DNA from: Protea cynaroides
Lineage: Eukaryota > Streptophyta > Magnoliopsida > Proteales > Proteaceae
NCBI GenBank assembly: GCA_028583415.1
Contig: CM053269.1
Location: forward strand, 47,091,888-47,155,887
Length of the DNA stretch: 64,000 bases
Reading direction: 5' to 3'
The position numbers and the translations under genes were made by a program. This document shows, in pieces, positions 23,801 to 36,085 of the stretch; position 1 is the stretch's first letter; each line of letters starts with the position of its first letter. Under the pieces are notes generated by a model, which worked only from the letters and a program-made list of their open reading frames with translations, was not told the DNA's origin and did no database searches.

Positions 23801-26113
23801 TGATTTTTAGAAAAATTTGCAAAACTGCAGAACCTTTGTCTTAGGCTGCATTTTACATTCTTGTGAAAGCTTTTACATAGTCAAGGAAAGTAATCTTTCA
23901 ATGGTTCTTGCGAATCCAAAGAATACCTGGAATTGGAACATGCCATAGAACAGAAATATAAAAAATGAATGATTAAAATAATTCATGTTTAGAAAGCAGA
24001 GCATTTACGATTATGGTTAAGAGGGACTGTATTTCTCTTCCTCCCGATCTCTCTGCATGTGCCTCATTTGTCCATGTATTTATGTGCTGCAGGCACATCT
24101 TCAAGCTGTGAATTTATCGTCTAGTGCTTTCTATGTTCCTGACATAACTTCCGCACACTATCTAAACTATGGTGCTGCTGTGAGTGAGGTGAGTACATTG
24201 ACGCATTTCCCCCTAATATTCCCCCCCCCCTTGAGCTACTTGTATCTACCATGAAGTGTAATTAGTTTTTGTTCCAACAAGTCAGTTGGCATTGGTACCA
24301 CCATACCATCTTAATGCTTGAATCCTGAACTAGTGTGCCTCTTGCGATATACTACTTCTACAAAAAGTAACACTGTTAAGGAAATTAAGAGCCAGTCAAA
24401 ATATGAGGTGACCAAATCCTTGTTTTGCTAAACTACTCATTGCTTAGAAATGGGATAATTTCTGCTAAACAGGAGAATGCTTACTTCATTGAGAGGAACA
24501 GGCTACTTTCGGTAGGCCTGCACAGAGAGCATAAGGTGTGTAGAGTTCTCATGGAACACTGGCATAGACAAAAGCTTTGAAGCAAGTCACCCAGTGCAGA
24601 ACTTTGTTTCATGGAAGAAGGTGATGTGGAACAGAGAAAAATGGGAAGGATGATAGTCATTGTGGTTTGGAGGGAGGTCACTGAAGATCAGTAACAAAAA
24701 CTGGATCTGAATAATAAAGCTCCAAAGATAAATTTGTAGAGGTTAAGGGAATTGTAACATATATTGAAATAGTATAAACCAGAACTAACTAATCAAGAGA
24801 ACAAAGAAGAATGCTGATTCTGCTGTAGAAGAATCTCCTCCCCTGTGATCTCTAGAAGAGGTACACTAGGTAAGGTGGGACTTCCTCATGTCACCATAAG
24901 AGGAAGTCCTATTTACAATAGAGATAGAAGGATAGGGGAGGTAGTCCACATGTCAACATGAGAGGGATCCCCAATTACATAATGAGATGAGAAAAAGAAG
25001 AAGATAGAAACTAGAGTTATAAAGATATAATGAAAGTAGCATCCACAGCTACCTGTCCGATAAGATATATCTGCTGGTTTGACTAAGTCAAACCAGCCTA
25101 ATGCTTTGTGTCGCTGATGCTAGAACCGAGAGGGGAATGGATCACCATGAATGGGTCCATTCCCTTATAGTTAACAGGAATGAATAATATCAATTAACGT
25201 ACAACTTTAGAAAAAAAAACTAACTGCATTAGTTGAAGGAATTATTTAGTGAGGGAGGGAATTTTTTAGATTGGACCTAAATGGACGTGTGGAAATATAG
25301 AAGATGAAATGTGGTTAGGATCTGATGATATCTCAATTGAGGTGTAGAAATGCATGGGAGCTGACGGATAATCTTGGCCAACTAGTTGTTGAACAAAATG
25401 GCCAACACTAAGAAAACAATTTGAGACATCCTTGGTGGTTGAGCTACTCTGCCTAGGTTTTTGTATTATTGATGTAGATAGATTCCAGCACAAGTATTCA
25501 TGTTGGAACAAGCCCAAGCCAAGCCTAAAGTCTAGCTAATAAATTAATAAGTAGCTTATTGGGTTATATGGGTTATGAGTTCGGATTTGTTATGTTTTTT
25601 TTTTGTATTGGGCCTATTTTGAAAGCCCATGTATGGGTGATAAGTGGTCTATACGAATTTAGAAGTCTAAGAGTCATTAGTGAAGTCTAAAGTCATTTTA
25701 AAGTTTAGGAGTCATTAGTGGAGTTAATTTCATTTAGAGTGGAGACCTTGAAAATGTAAAGAGTAATTGTCTTGGAAACAGTCCCAATGTAAGTCTTTGG
25801 AACTATTCAAATTATTAAGTCTAGGAGGAAGTTCCAATGAAGGTCCAGAACCATCTCAACCCCTCTATAAAAAGAGCTACCTTGTAAGCATTTAAAAAAA
25901 AAAGAAAGAATTTGAATGAAATATTGGCTTTGCCTACAATTTGTCTGTGAGATTCAGATTGCTGGGAGAGACAGTTGAGTGAGAGACTCATGAGGTGAGA
26001 AACCTCTGGTAGTGAGAGACTACCAAGGCCTAAGGTGAGACGCTAAAGGTCATATCCCCTTACCTTCCTTCCATCCCTTCTTCCTTCCATTCATTGAATT
26101 TTTACCCCTTTCT

Positions 26114-26182
<69 letters not shown>

Positions 26183-29100
26183 GAGAGAGAGAGATTTTAC
26201 TGCCTAAACACTGTTCACGGTTACGGTTCATGTGGTTATCTTACTAGTCATTCAATGTGAGTTTATTCTTGACTCAACCATCAGTTGAAGCCCATTTTCT
26301 GGCATCATTCTCACCCTTCATCACTTATCCTTCAATGTCAATTTGCGACCAATCAGACCCATTGATTGGTAGAACCAAGTGAAGGTATTTTTCACTGTTA
26401 GTATATGGTTTTCTGTGGTCAAAGGTAAGATAATCCAAGCATATCCGACTGTTGTAATGGACTGTTTAGCTACTTTACTTGTTGATCCGGGTTGGGGTAT
26501 CTAAATCTCCATCAATTATAGCTTTTTGGCTAATTCGGAAACTATTTTAAAAAAAGGGGGACAGATATTATTAGTCAATACCTGGTTATTGCGACTATAA
26601 TATTTCCTCGAGTCAATATTAATGGAGATAATGCTACATGGGAATTATTTGGGTCTACATTCTATAAGGTTTTAGCACCTTGTGTGAAACTTTTGAACGG
26701 ACTGAATGAGATCAGATTTAGACACAAAGTGACAAAACTTATATGATAAGAATTAAGAAATCAGTTTGGGCTTATGACTATCTACTGCTAAAGCTAGTTA
26801 CGAAGACAATGGATGAAAAACTGTAGATAGAAGAAGAAAGATCTTATCATCTTAACTGACTTACAATCATATGGTATAGGGTATTTAAAGAGATGTGCAT
26901 TGGAAGAAGAAATTAAGAGATGTGCATTGGAAGAAGAAATTGTCTTAGTAAATTGATGAATATAGTTAAGGATATGTATGGTGGATCTGTAACTAGTGTT
27001 GTTGGGGAAGAAATGGGTATATTGCAAATGCAGTGGGTGTACATTGGAGTTTGGCATTGAGACCTCCCTTTTTGCACTAATTATAAATGAATTGAGGCAT
27101 ATTAATGAAGTTTCATAGTGTAGGCAGTTTTCCAATGAAATAACTTTGATAGATGAGTGTTGGAAATGTTACATGGGCGGTTAGAAATACGGACAGTTTC
27201 TTAAGAATCACTAGGTTACGGAATGATCAAGATTAAACGAAATGTATGTAATGTGGTTTTGTAAAAGTGGTAGACATGGAGTGGTTAAGATTGGTGACCA
27301 ACAGATCATCCAAATCGACAAGTTTTGTTACTTTGTGCGCTACATGTGGGGGGAAATTGAATATGATGGGGCTCATAAAAATAGGGGAGGGTGGCTGAAG
27401 TGGTAAGGAGCTCCTACACTGTTGAGTATATTCTAACTTTATACCCCCTTTGTTTTGCTCAAGATATTTACCGAATGGGTTTTATTCAATGGTTGTAACA
27501 GTGATTAATCTATAAAATAATGTTTGTACCTATTTTGGTAGTACCTCTTTGTTTCGCTCAAGACATTTACCGAGTGGTTTTTATTCAATGGTTTGTAACA
27601 GTGATTAATCTATAAATAAATGTTTGTATCTATTTTGGTAGTAACCTGGAAGTGGACTCCCTACCTAATGATTGAGGTTGATGTTTAGTTATTGTGTTAA
27701 TCAATTTCAGCTTGCATATGATATGGTTGATTTGGTGGTTATCTTGTAGCTAATCTGTGACTGTCAGGTTGCTAGGATGCTAATGTAATAGTTATGAGCA
27801 TTACAGGTGGAGATAGACCTTCTTACTGGAGCAACCATGATTCTGCGAACAGATATTATCTATGACTGTGGACAGAGCCTGAACCCTGCTGTTGATTTGG
27901 GACAGGTTGGCACAACTACAAATCTTATTTGCAATATACTTCCACTTTTAAGTTATTGTTTTTTCTTCTTTTTTTTCTCATAGGGAGGGTGATATTCTCT
28001 TGTGTGTATGTGTCATTAGAGTTTGTTATCTTCCAACCTGTTTGTGATAACAAGTTAATACAAATATACACTGAAATTCCTTTGAAAATAGCAAAAAGAA
28101 GCAACAATTGACAGCTGGTACCTATTGTAGATGGGAAGCATGTGAGACTGACTCTTCTATTGGTACCACTGGAAAATCTTTTTCTGTGTTAATTACCAAA
28201 TTGAATAGTTTTGATCACCCAAACGGTCTTTTGGAGTCCATAATAAGTTTGGAATTGTCGAGAGGGTTTTGCAATGTGTATACTCATCAGGTAAATTTCG
28301 GTTTTGGATATCTGCAAGGTGGATCCATTAATCCATAGACATTGTTGGATGATCCATTGGATGCTTTGTCTAAGTTTCCTGTCTTCCATACACGTGATTA
28401 GCCTCCTCATATGTGCAAATTACTTCCTGCAGATTGAAGGTGCTTTTGTTCAAGGGATTGGTTTTTTCATGCTGGAAGAGTACCTGACAAACTCAGATGG
28501 GTTAGTTGTATCTGAGGGTACTTGGACATATAAGATTCCAACAATTGACACGATACCCAAACAGTTCAATGTCGAGATATTGAACAGTGGGCATCACCAG
28601 AGACGTGTTCTCTCCTCCAAAGGTACTGTCTCTAGTTACCACCTCTATAATTGTATGGGAAATTGCAGGTACTTCTCCCCAAAGATGGTCTAATAAATAT
28701 GAGTGGTGCATATGCTGCTTGTGCATTTGCATGGACCAATGCACCCCCCTTGATAGCTATGCCTGAGGATATAAACATTAAATGACTCCAACCACAGTTA
28801 AATTGTATCTATGCTGGTCGTATTATCATATTGCAGTTCTAACAGCCAAATTCTATGTAGGATGTCAAGCTTAACTGACCAGAAAAGGGTTCTCAGAATA
28901 GGGATTAGATGGGATTTCAGTAGGTTCTGGATAGATGAATGATGAAGGGCTGTTGTATGGCTTATTTATTATTTTTTTGAAGGCTGTGAACCTCTTTATA
29001 AATCAAAAGATTAAGGGCATTGCAACCATTGGAACTTCTTAGGTTTTACGGACTTATTCTGCAAGCATTTCTTATTGTTTCTGTAGTGCTGCAGCCATTT

Positions 29101-32100
29101 ACCCTGCTTTGACTAATCTGGGTTGATTAGTAGGGCATATCCAAGGTTTTCCAACAATCTATGTTTGCAAATCAGGTCCCAACCCACCTAATAATATTTA
29201 TAGGCATCCTTCCAACCTTTACAAAATGAGCACATCCATTCCAATCTCTAGCCATGGCCAACCAAACTTAAAAAAAGAAAGGAAGTAGGTGGGCAATCTA
29301 GCATCCTTTTTGAGTGTGGCCTTGAACTACTCAAGCCAGGCTTTATATTATTCTTTTGGCACCTTCAACTTCCACTGGATCACTCCTTTCTGCTGGTACA
29401 TTCATTCTTCCATTCTACATGACATATCAATCTCAGTTGATGAAAGTAGATACGGGTGGTTTTGCTACTCGTTACAAACTCAGCATCTCATCTGCTTATG
29501 CTTGACATCCTGTTTCTATCCCTTCTTGTTATTGTATTTCTGTTTTCTCCAATGGAAGAACATATTTGATTCTGGTGAATTTGGGGAATGTTGTTGAAAA
29601 TCAGTTACATACAAAATGTTCAGAGTTGGGTGATCATGGGATGAATATCATCTAGTACCTTTATCAATGTCCCCCTCTTTTTTGGTTTTTTCCCATGTTG
29701 AATGGATAGAGAACATGTCCACTTAATCCTCTTGATGTTTTGATATATTTAATGGGATTCTAGAAGTCTCTGGTTGCTCCAAAGATTCAGTTCAAATTTA
29801 ATCTTAGACATGGAATTTTTCTGGATGATATAGCAATTTTTTATTTGGCCTGAAAGATCTAGATCCTGTTCTCTTATTGTCATTCTGGTCACAAGCATAG
29901 TTCAAGGACTCCAGAATCAAAACCTTAATACGGTACCAAAATATTCATAAACTCAACAGGTTTCGACAAGCACTTGAACCAAACCACCTTATAAAGTGCA
30001 TAGGTTCCGAACCTATCTGTTTCGACACCCAGAGTTTGGTTTCGACCTTACAAGTCAAAATAGCAAGGAAACAATACACAATAACAACACTTATTAGATC
30101 ATTTAAGACTTAAGATATTCATAAATAAACAAACTCCCCCAATTTGAATTTAATAAAAATAGTCTAAAATTCAAATTCCAAAAGGATAAGAAGTCAACTT
30201 TTCAGTTCAAGAACAAAAATTGGATTTTCGATTGCAGGGATGATGTTAAACTTTCAAATGCTAGGATTTTTTTTTTCAAATCTAAAAATTCCATAAATCT
30301 TATAAGAGTAAAACATCACTAAAAATCAATAGTCCATCAAAATAATCTCTTGTTTTGATGCTCAAAAAATTATTTCAGCCAGGGTGACATTAAACAACAT
30401 TCGTGTCTCCAAACAACGTTTGATTGAAGCGTAACTCCTTCAATGTAGCTTGAATTCAAGCAGTTTTGGATTTATTGGTGTAACAAAGTAGAAAATAAGA
30501 GAAAATGGAGAGAATTGATGTGTCAAGGAAAGAGAGAGTATGTATGTGTATATGCTCCTCTCCTTGTAGCTTGTATTTATAGAAAATAGAAAAAAATTAT
30601 TAGATAAGATCTAGGACTCTACAAGTTAGAGTCGTAGTCACAAACTAAAGACAAAGTAAACTTTAAATAGGAAAATGAAACTAATAAGCCCAATTGGTAA
30701 AGGAAACTAATAAAGCAAACTAATTAGAATTGTAGACTAGATAGGACAGTGGAGTCCTATTCCAACATAGCAACCAAGATTGTAGAGTCCTTCTCCAACT
30801 AAGAAACCAAGGATTGTAAAGTCCTTCTCCAACTCAGCAGCATAACCAAGCAGCCCTACACGATGAGGACTCCTCACAGTTTCTACTGTGTGGACTGTTC
30901 AGTATTTCCTATCGTGTGGACAGTTTAACATTTGGAAAGCTGATTATGCTAGCTTTGCAATAAATCCGAGATTGCTTGAATCCTAATTATATTGAAGTTT
31001 CGTTTGCACTAATGTTGTTTAAAGTGGTCTTGAATGAATATACTTTCTTTAACATCAAATCAAGAGATTATTTTTGGCGGATTCTTGGTTTTTGGTGATG
31101 TTTTACTCTAATAAGATTACTCTAATAAGATTTATGGAATTTTTAGATTTGAGAAAAAACCTTTCATTTAAAAGTTGAAAATCGTCGCTATCGAAAATTT
31201 GATTTTTGTTCTTAATTGGAAAGTTGACTTCTTATCTTTTTGGAATTTGAATTTTAGACTATTTTTAGTGGATTCAAATGGGGGTTGTTTGTTTATTTAT
31301 GAATAATATCTTAAGTAAGGCATAAATAAATGTTGCCTATTTAACACTAGATACAATCCCAGATCTCAGTGTACACTAGCAAAATTGGGTCCACACTACA
31401 TAATAACATTTTGAATTTTTTTTTTAACTAATTGGGAAATAGGTTTAAATTGGTTCAAAGATGCTTATACAAAACCCCCCAAAAAATAATATAAAATAAA
31501 ATAAAATAAAATTTATGCGCCTTGGAACTTAAGTTTCGAGATGACCTGGGAAAAATCTCAGGTTTCAACTGAACCTAGTGTCAACTTGGTTTCAAGGCCA
31601 GTTGAAACCAGCCTTGAAATCGAGACCTCAAATCTTGATCGCAAGGATTTTATAAGCTTATTTTTGTATATAACTTTTATAAGTAGAGGAAGAAATTGCA
31701 CATAGGAATCAAGCAGAGTGCATTAAGGGTGTTCAAACCCTGTAGAGCACCAATTCACCCAACTGGGTTTGACCATCCATTTAGTAAGTGTGTCCTATAA
31801 GCTTATAGGGCACCAATAGCTTAGGATTCAAGCTTGGTTTCTCTTGCATGGCTTGAATTTGTTAATGGAAAGCAGATTAAAGAGAGATCAGAAAGTGATG
31901 GGCAATTGAGAGAGGATGAAGAAAGAAGAAAGGAAAGAGACAAGTGGATATTCTAGGACTGTGAACAGTGCCCGTGAACAGAAACCAAGAATAGTAACTG
32001 AAGAAAAGAGAGAGAGAGAGAGAGAGAGAAAACAACCTCCAACAAATCAGCTAATTCATTCCATTAATCAAAACGGGGTTTTGGGTTTTTTTTTTTTTTG

Positions 32101-35100
32101 GGGGGGGATTATGATCTTTAAATAAAAAAGCAACTAGGATGCTCATCAATTTGAACTTCCTAAAGGGATAATCAAAGAATAATAAAATAAGACTAAAAGA
32201 CATAAATGATTTCTAAAAGCCATCTAAAAGGTAAACATCCTAACTAATAGCTAATGGACCCCACGACTAATACTAACTACTTAATTAATACATTAATTTC
32301 GTACTCCCCCTTAGATCCCCACTTTTGGGCCTTGTAATTGGTGCATTACAAATAAAAACATTTAAAACAAAAGCTCATAACGAAGTAATTGCACATACAC
32401 ATGTAGTTTTTAATAAATAAATAAAAAAAAAATCTTAAATAGGAGCAGAGGGTGCATGCCAACCTCCTATAAAAAGCTTTAGTTACTCCTAAACATAATA
32501 TGTGGAGTTAATATTCATAACTTAGGCACACCACAAAAACATTTAAAGAATAAAAAACTTATTTTTTATAGTTTTGTTACTTACCAGACGTAATACTATC
32601 TAAATAATACAAAAATAACTTTGAAATATTTAAATTAGAAACAGAAAAGCCAGAATCCACCAGAACCCATTCCCTGATCCAGTTCCCAACTTGCAAGAAG
32701 AGAAAGATATGGATAGGTATATTTATTGATTTACTTTATTTGGGCTATTCTTGTAATCACATTTTACTTTATTATGGGAAGTAGTAGTTAGATATGTAAG
32801 AGTCTTTTGTTTATGTTTATTAGTTGTTAGAAAGTTGTTAGTCCTACTTGATTTGTATTTTATTTTCAGTCGAGTGTTAGATTATTTTTAATTTGGTTTC
32901 TTTATATATACACATGTACTCAATGATTGGAGTTTAGATTGGAATGAAAATTTTGTTTGTTGAAGTGGTGTCTCCATGGCCTAGGCAGCTGCGAGCTGTG
33001 GTTCTTTACACCCCCCCCCCTCTCTCTTATTCTTCCTTGCGATTCCTTTGTTCTTTCTGTTTCTCACTGGGTCAATTCATCTTCATTCAGTTGAGCCCTT
33101 TCTTCCTCTTCCTTTTTCTTTTTCTTCATTCCTTATTGCTATTCTGCTTTCTTACCTCTTTCTGTTATTACCAAACCAGCTGGGCTGAGAAGAGTTTGAT
33201 CGATCCCTCTCTCTTTGGCTTTCGTGTTTGATATGCTTATAATTATCCCGGGGCAACCCTATTTGTACAATGTGGTTGCAGAAGCTTGCATGGATTGTGA
33301 GATAACGAAACGAAACCAGATCTGCCCTGTTTTTTTTTATTCTAAACCAGTTCAAACCAATTCATATTTCTGTTTAATCATTGTTTATTTGGTTGGATCA
33401 GCCCAATAGGTCTAGGCGATGCTAAATCTGGTGTCTTCGCGAGGTTCTTAATTTGGTTTGGAGGCTGGTTTTGGACCCGCTGAAATTGAGATATCTCAGG
33501 GTTATCGAAACCTGAGATGGGTTTTTCTGGGCTGAATTTGAAACCCATGCCGTTACTGTAACAAAATAGAAAAGGAAAGCTACCCAAGCTCAGAAACGTG
33601 AGAGAGAGAGAGAGAGAGAGAGAGATTGTGTAAGTAACCCTCCTACTGCTGTTATATAGAATTAGAAAAAGAGCAAAAACAGGACTTAAAATTTTCTCCT
33701 AGTTACAATCCAACTAGTTAGAAAGACCTAGTCAACAAGGCCAATTCCTAGTCTATTTAAGACACACAACCGGCAATGGGCCTTTATATTTAGGAATTTA
33801 GGTTTACTACAAACATAATAAAATAAAGTCAATCGGTAACGGGCCTGCTAATCAGGCCCATTACTTACATTATTAATTATAGCTAGAAGAGGGGACTGGG
33901 CCTAAGTTACTTGGACCCATTCCCTTACAATAACAGCCCTTATATCTTAACAGAAACCTTGTTTGAAATTTTGTTACCTAGGTCGAAACCTGTGTTGAAA
34001 CCTGTGGGACCCTTGAGTTCTACATCGAAACCTGTCGAAACTTGTCGATACCCATTTCTTCTTATCGTCTCCGGCCTTCTCGAAACCGAGATACGGCTGA
34101 GATTAAGATTCATGAGTCTTAGGGCTGTTCGAGACTGATTCACAAGGCAGCTGTTCAATCTTCTGCTTTGAGTCTCCCATGTTTCTGTTTGATTGAACGG
34201 TAGAAGAAGATTTTCTTTATTCATTGGAAGTCACTCGAAAGATGGGGATTGGGCAGGTAATTCTTTCTTTATTTGCAAGTAAGGCCTGATTTCCAGAATT
34301 CCACCGAAGCCCTTCCCTTTTGAAATCTTTTCTGTTCTATCTCCTAGTACTTTCTTTTTTTTTTTTTTGGTTGAAAATCTCCTTGTACTTAACTTCCAGA
34401 TTTGCTCTCACCTCAAAGATTAATTCCTGGTTTATCCCTTATCCTCCTATCGTACTCTTAAGGGCCTGATTGGTCTCACAAATTATGATTATGCCACTGG
34501 GTCCCTTGTTCCTTACTAGAGGATTATGAACTTCTAGTTATTTATAGTTTTGCTTCTCATTTTATTATTTGAGCTTATATATCTCTGGGGTGGGCCAATA
34601 GCAATCCCAAAGTAGGGTGTTGCAACCTGGGACTGCATCAGTCCCTTTTTGTTTCCCTATTTGCCCCTTGTGCTTTGAATTCAAGGCACAATGTACGTTT
34701 ATTTCCAGTGGTGGCAAGTGGAAGGGAATTCTGCCCGATGCAAATACTAAGATTAAAAAGGTGTGAATTACCAAAAGTGTTTGGAAATAGCAAAGCCTTC
34801 AAGTAATTCCAGATCATTATTAAGTGTTCAATTGTGATTGGTATGGTAATATTATTTTGTTATGCAGCTTCCGGGGAACCACCCTTGCTTTTGGCAGTCT
34901 CAGTTCACTGTGCAACCAGAGCAGCTATTAAAGAAGCCAGAAAACAAGTCCTTGCCTGGAATGGGTCTGATGCATCTAATTCAACATTCCAACTGGAGGT
35001 CCCTGCAACTATGCCTGTTGTCAAGGAGCTCTGTGGGCTTGACAATGTTGAGAGTTATTTACAAAGCTTGCTTTCTAATCGACAGAAGCTTAGTTTGTCA

Positions 35101-35103
35101 TGA
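17780..35103 (+). CDS. Aldehyde oxidase (molybdenum/FAD/2Fe-2S), ten exons
   Basis: Exons: 17780-17924, 18469-20142, 20623-20882, 20969-21178, 21786-22004, 22176-23141, 24093-24188, 27807-27905, 28433-28622, 34868-35103. They total 4095 bp, giving 1364 residues, the length usual for plant aldehyde oxidases. All introns are GT-AG and the phases fit without a stop. The first 2Fe-2S cluster has Cys46, 51, 54 and 76 (LGCGEGGCGACVV). The second has Cys116, 119, 163 and 165 (QCGFC, CRC). The FAD domain spans about residues 225-520. The molybdenum-cofactor domain carries GGGFGGK (824-830), RAPGE (Arg940), TTSESSCEAV and the catalytic-type Glu1290 in SGEPPLL. Family members are cytosolic homodimers needing sulfurated cofactor. 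They oxidise abscisic aldehyde to ABA or indole-3-acetaldehyde to IAA, with release of hydrogen peroxide. Substrate cannot be decided here. The ATG at 17780 is chosen because it gives the family N-terminus; an earlier ATG is out of frame. Xanthine dehydrogenase is excluded by the plant-AO-type signature TNSDGLVVSEGTWTYKIPT. Confidence 0.95.
18469..20142 (+). other. Aldehyde oxidase exon 2 (iron-sulfur and FAD domains)
   Basis: This is the largest exon (1674 bp, residues 49-606). It starts after a TTGCAG acceptor with GCGACVVLLSKYDP and ends ASG before GTTTGT. It holds both cysteine sets except Cys46, the FAD loop LVVGNTGMGYYKEL, and NTASLGGNLVMAQRNQFPSD. The frame continues past the donor into intron 2 for 62 codons, which explains an apparent ORF running to 20330. 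Confidence 0.93.
24478..25168 (-). mobile_element. LTR-like sequence in intron 7
   Basis: On the minus strand the stretch begins TGTTAACTATAAGGGAATGG and at the far end finishes in CA. It lacks coding sequence and the 5 bp flanks do not match, so this is a weak call based on LTR-like ends and composition. Confidence 0.3.
25501..26088 (+). mobile_element. Possible solo LTR in intron 7
   Basis: The stretch begins TGTTGGAACAAGCCC and carries a promoter-like CTCTATAAAAAGAGC (about 25862). It is bracketed by ATTCAT at 25496-25501 and 26089-26094. The right end reads CTTCC rather than CA, so an LTR is plausible but not proven. Confidence 0.35.
26119..26176. repeat. AT dinucleotide microsatellite
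   Basis: About 29 TA units followed by a short AGAGAG run, in intron 7. Confidence 0.95.
26620..27420 (+). mobile_element. Decayed LINE reverse-transcriptase remnant
   Basis: Several frames together recover LINE reverse-transcriptase phrases. These are a QFGLM block (about 26763), a region like the YDRVPR-flanking part, CMLEMLHGRLE with a following E-x-R-G-type motif, and a GWLKW-x-GAP block (about 27390) resembling AGWMKWR in plant LINEs. Many stops and shifts are present. A 27 bp unit AAGAGATGTGCATTGGAAGA... is tandemly duplicated at about 26886-26940. Confidence 0.5.
27450..27646. repeat. 99 bp tandem duplication in intron 7
   Basis: Two units start TGTTTTGCTCAAGATATTTA and TGTTTCGCTCAAGACATTTA, about 99 bp apart, and both end TATTTTGGTAGTA. 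Confidence 0.88.
28623..34867 (+). other. Aldehyde oxidase intron 9 (6.2 kb)
   Basis: The intron runs from GTACTG after LSSK to TTATGCAG before ASGEPP; the split codon is G|CT. It contains the large inverted repeat described below, LTR-like AT-rich tracts (about 32700-33210 and 33600-33930), GA runs (about 32009-32028, 33600-33626) and repeated CGAAAC phrases. Exon 10 is the expected final exon, so no exon is missing despite the length. The last 740 bp of the intron belong to the duplicated 3' unit. Confidence 0.85.
30107..31317. mobile_element. Large inverted repeat (foldback-type element)
   Basis: Arms of about 355 bp at 30107-30462 and 30966-31317 are inverted copies. Shared blocks are CTTAAGATATT, CATAAATAAACAAAC, AAAAATAGTCTAAAATTCAA, GATAAGAAGTCAACTTT, TCTAAAAATTCCATAAATCT, AGAGTAAAACATCAC and AATAATCTCTTG. 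The spacer is 503 bp and noncoding. The right arm repeats TAATAAGATTACTC once more than the left. The structure fits a long-TIR foldback or Mutator-like non-autonomous element. No target duplication was identified. Confidence 0.75.
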
Positions 35104-35357
35104 ATAATTTGCATGGATATCCAAACGTTTGTGTGGGTTGGTTTATGAACCCGATGTCCAACTCTTAACATTGTCTACATACATTATCAACATTTTGCAT
35201 GTTACGAAACCTTTTGTAGTTTTGTTTATGTTGTGTTACATCCATCAATTTGTGTTTTTTAGTTTGGCCTTGGAGGATCTCAACTAATATAACTTCAATA
35301 GAGATTGGATCTGGATTTTAAATTTTAAAGTTCCTGAGAAACATGCAAACCATGGTA

Positions 35358-35420
35358 AGTGCAATGAGTAATGCAAATCAGTTGCAGAACATGTTTGTAA
35401 TAAGCATTACTCATTGCACT
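35358..35420. other. Perfect 17 bp hairpin downstream of aldehyde oxidase
   Basis: AGTGCAATGAGTAATGC (35358-35374) is followed after 29 bases by its exact complement GCATTACTCATTGCACT (35404-35420). The stem sits at the junction where copy 1 of the 3' duplication gains DNA absent from copy 2, so it may mark an insertion end. Confidence 0.85.
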
Positions 35421-35744
35421 AAAAGGCTATAAGAAACAAAGCTCTTCAAAGCTTAAAAAAGGACAAAATGGTGTAAAATGAAATTAATTCATTAATCAAC
35501 ACATTCTTACAGATTTAACAAAGAGGAAAACCATTAATCTCAAACCTGCACCGGTGCACCCTTAAAGATGCTATGGTTGAGATTTATTTATTACAAGAAA
35601 AATGAAATAATAGAAACAAGAAACTAATAAACCGATTCGAAAACGACAGAATCAGCGACTCCTCTTCTGACCGATCTATGCAAAACTGATGCCTGCGTGC
35701 AGATTGTTATACGGTCAGAAATAGTGTAATTCACTATTCCCCAA

Positions 35745-36085
35745 GTTGCAGAGCACAAGCATCGAATCACCAAGCCCGGCACCCTCGGCTAAACGAGTAG
35801 CTCATGCCTCATGGTGACCTCCAACAGGACCATCGCGACCACATCGCCTACAATGCTGGCTGGCATCGTCCTCCAATACATCCTCACCAACTTCCACATT
35901 CACAACATCGTTTCCGGCAATCTAGGCATCATCCGCGACTCCGTCGACCACGTACGTCTCCATCTAAATTGATCAAATGTTCATGGCTGCAATGACGGCC
36001 TCATCGACGCCATTACTTTCTCCAACAACCACTATAAGCACACCTTACAAGTTTCCAAGTTTCAGAAAGCCCAAATCGTATCTTG
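35745..36085 (+). pseudogene. Pectate lyase fragment, frameshifted
   Basis: Plant pectate lyase motifs (polysaccharide lyase family 1) can be read in different frames. They are HKHRITKPGTLG (about 35760), VTSNRTI (about 35817), AYNAG in the next frame, then GIVLQYILTNFHIHNIVSGN and LGIIRDSVDHV, and finally NDGLIDAITFSNNHYKH (about 35992). In intact enzymes these cleave de-esterified pectin in the cell wall by beta-elimination, and the conserved order is the same. Here there are stops (after KPGTLG), frame changes, loss of the segment between DHV and DGLIDA, and no N-terminal signal peptide. The fragment is present only in copy 1 of the 3' duplication. Confidence 0.72.

Larger units (their letters stand above)
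24189..27806 (+). other. Aldehyde oxidase intron 7 (3.6 kb, repeat-filled)
   Basis: The intron runs from GTGAGT to TTACAG. It contains LTR-like debris (about 24478-25168), a possible 588 bp insertion flanked by ATTCAT, an AT microsatellite, a decayed LINE and a 99 bp tandem repeat, listed separately. No exon of a second gene is seen. Confidence 0.85.
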
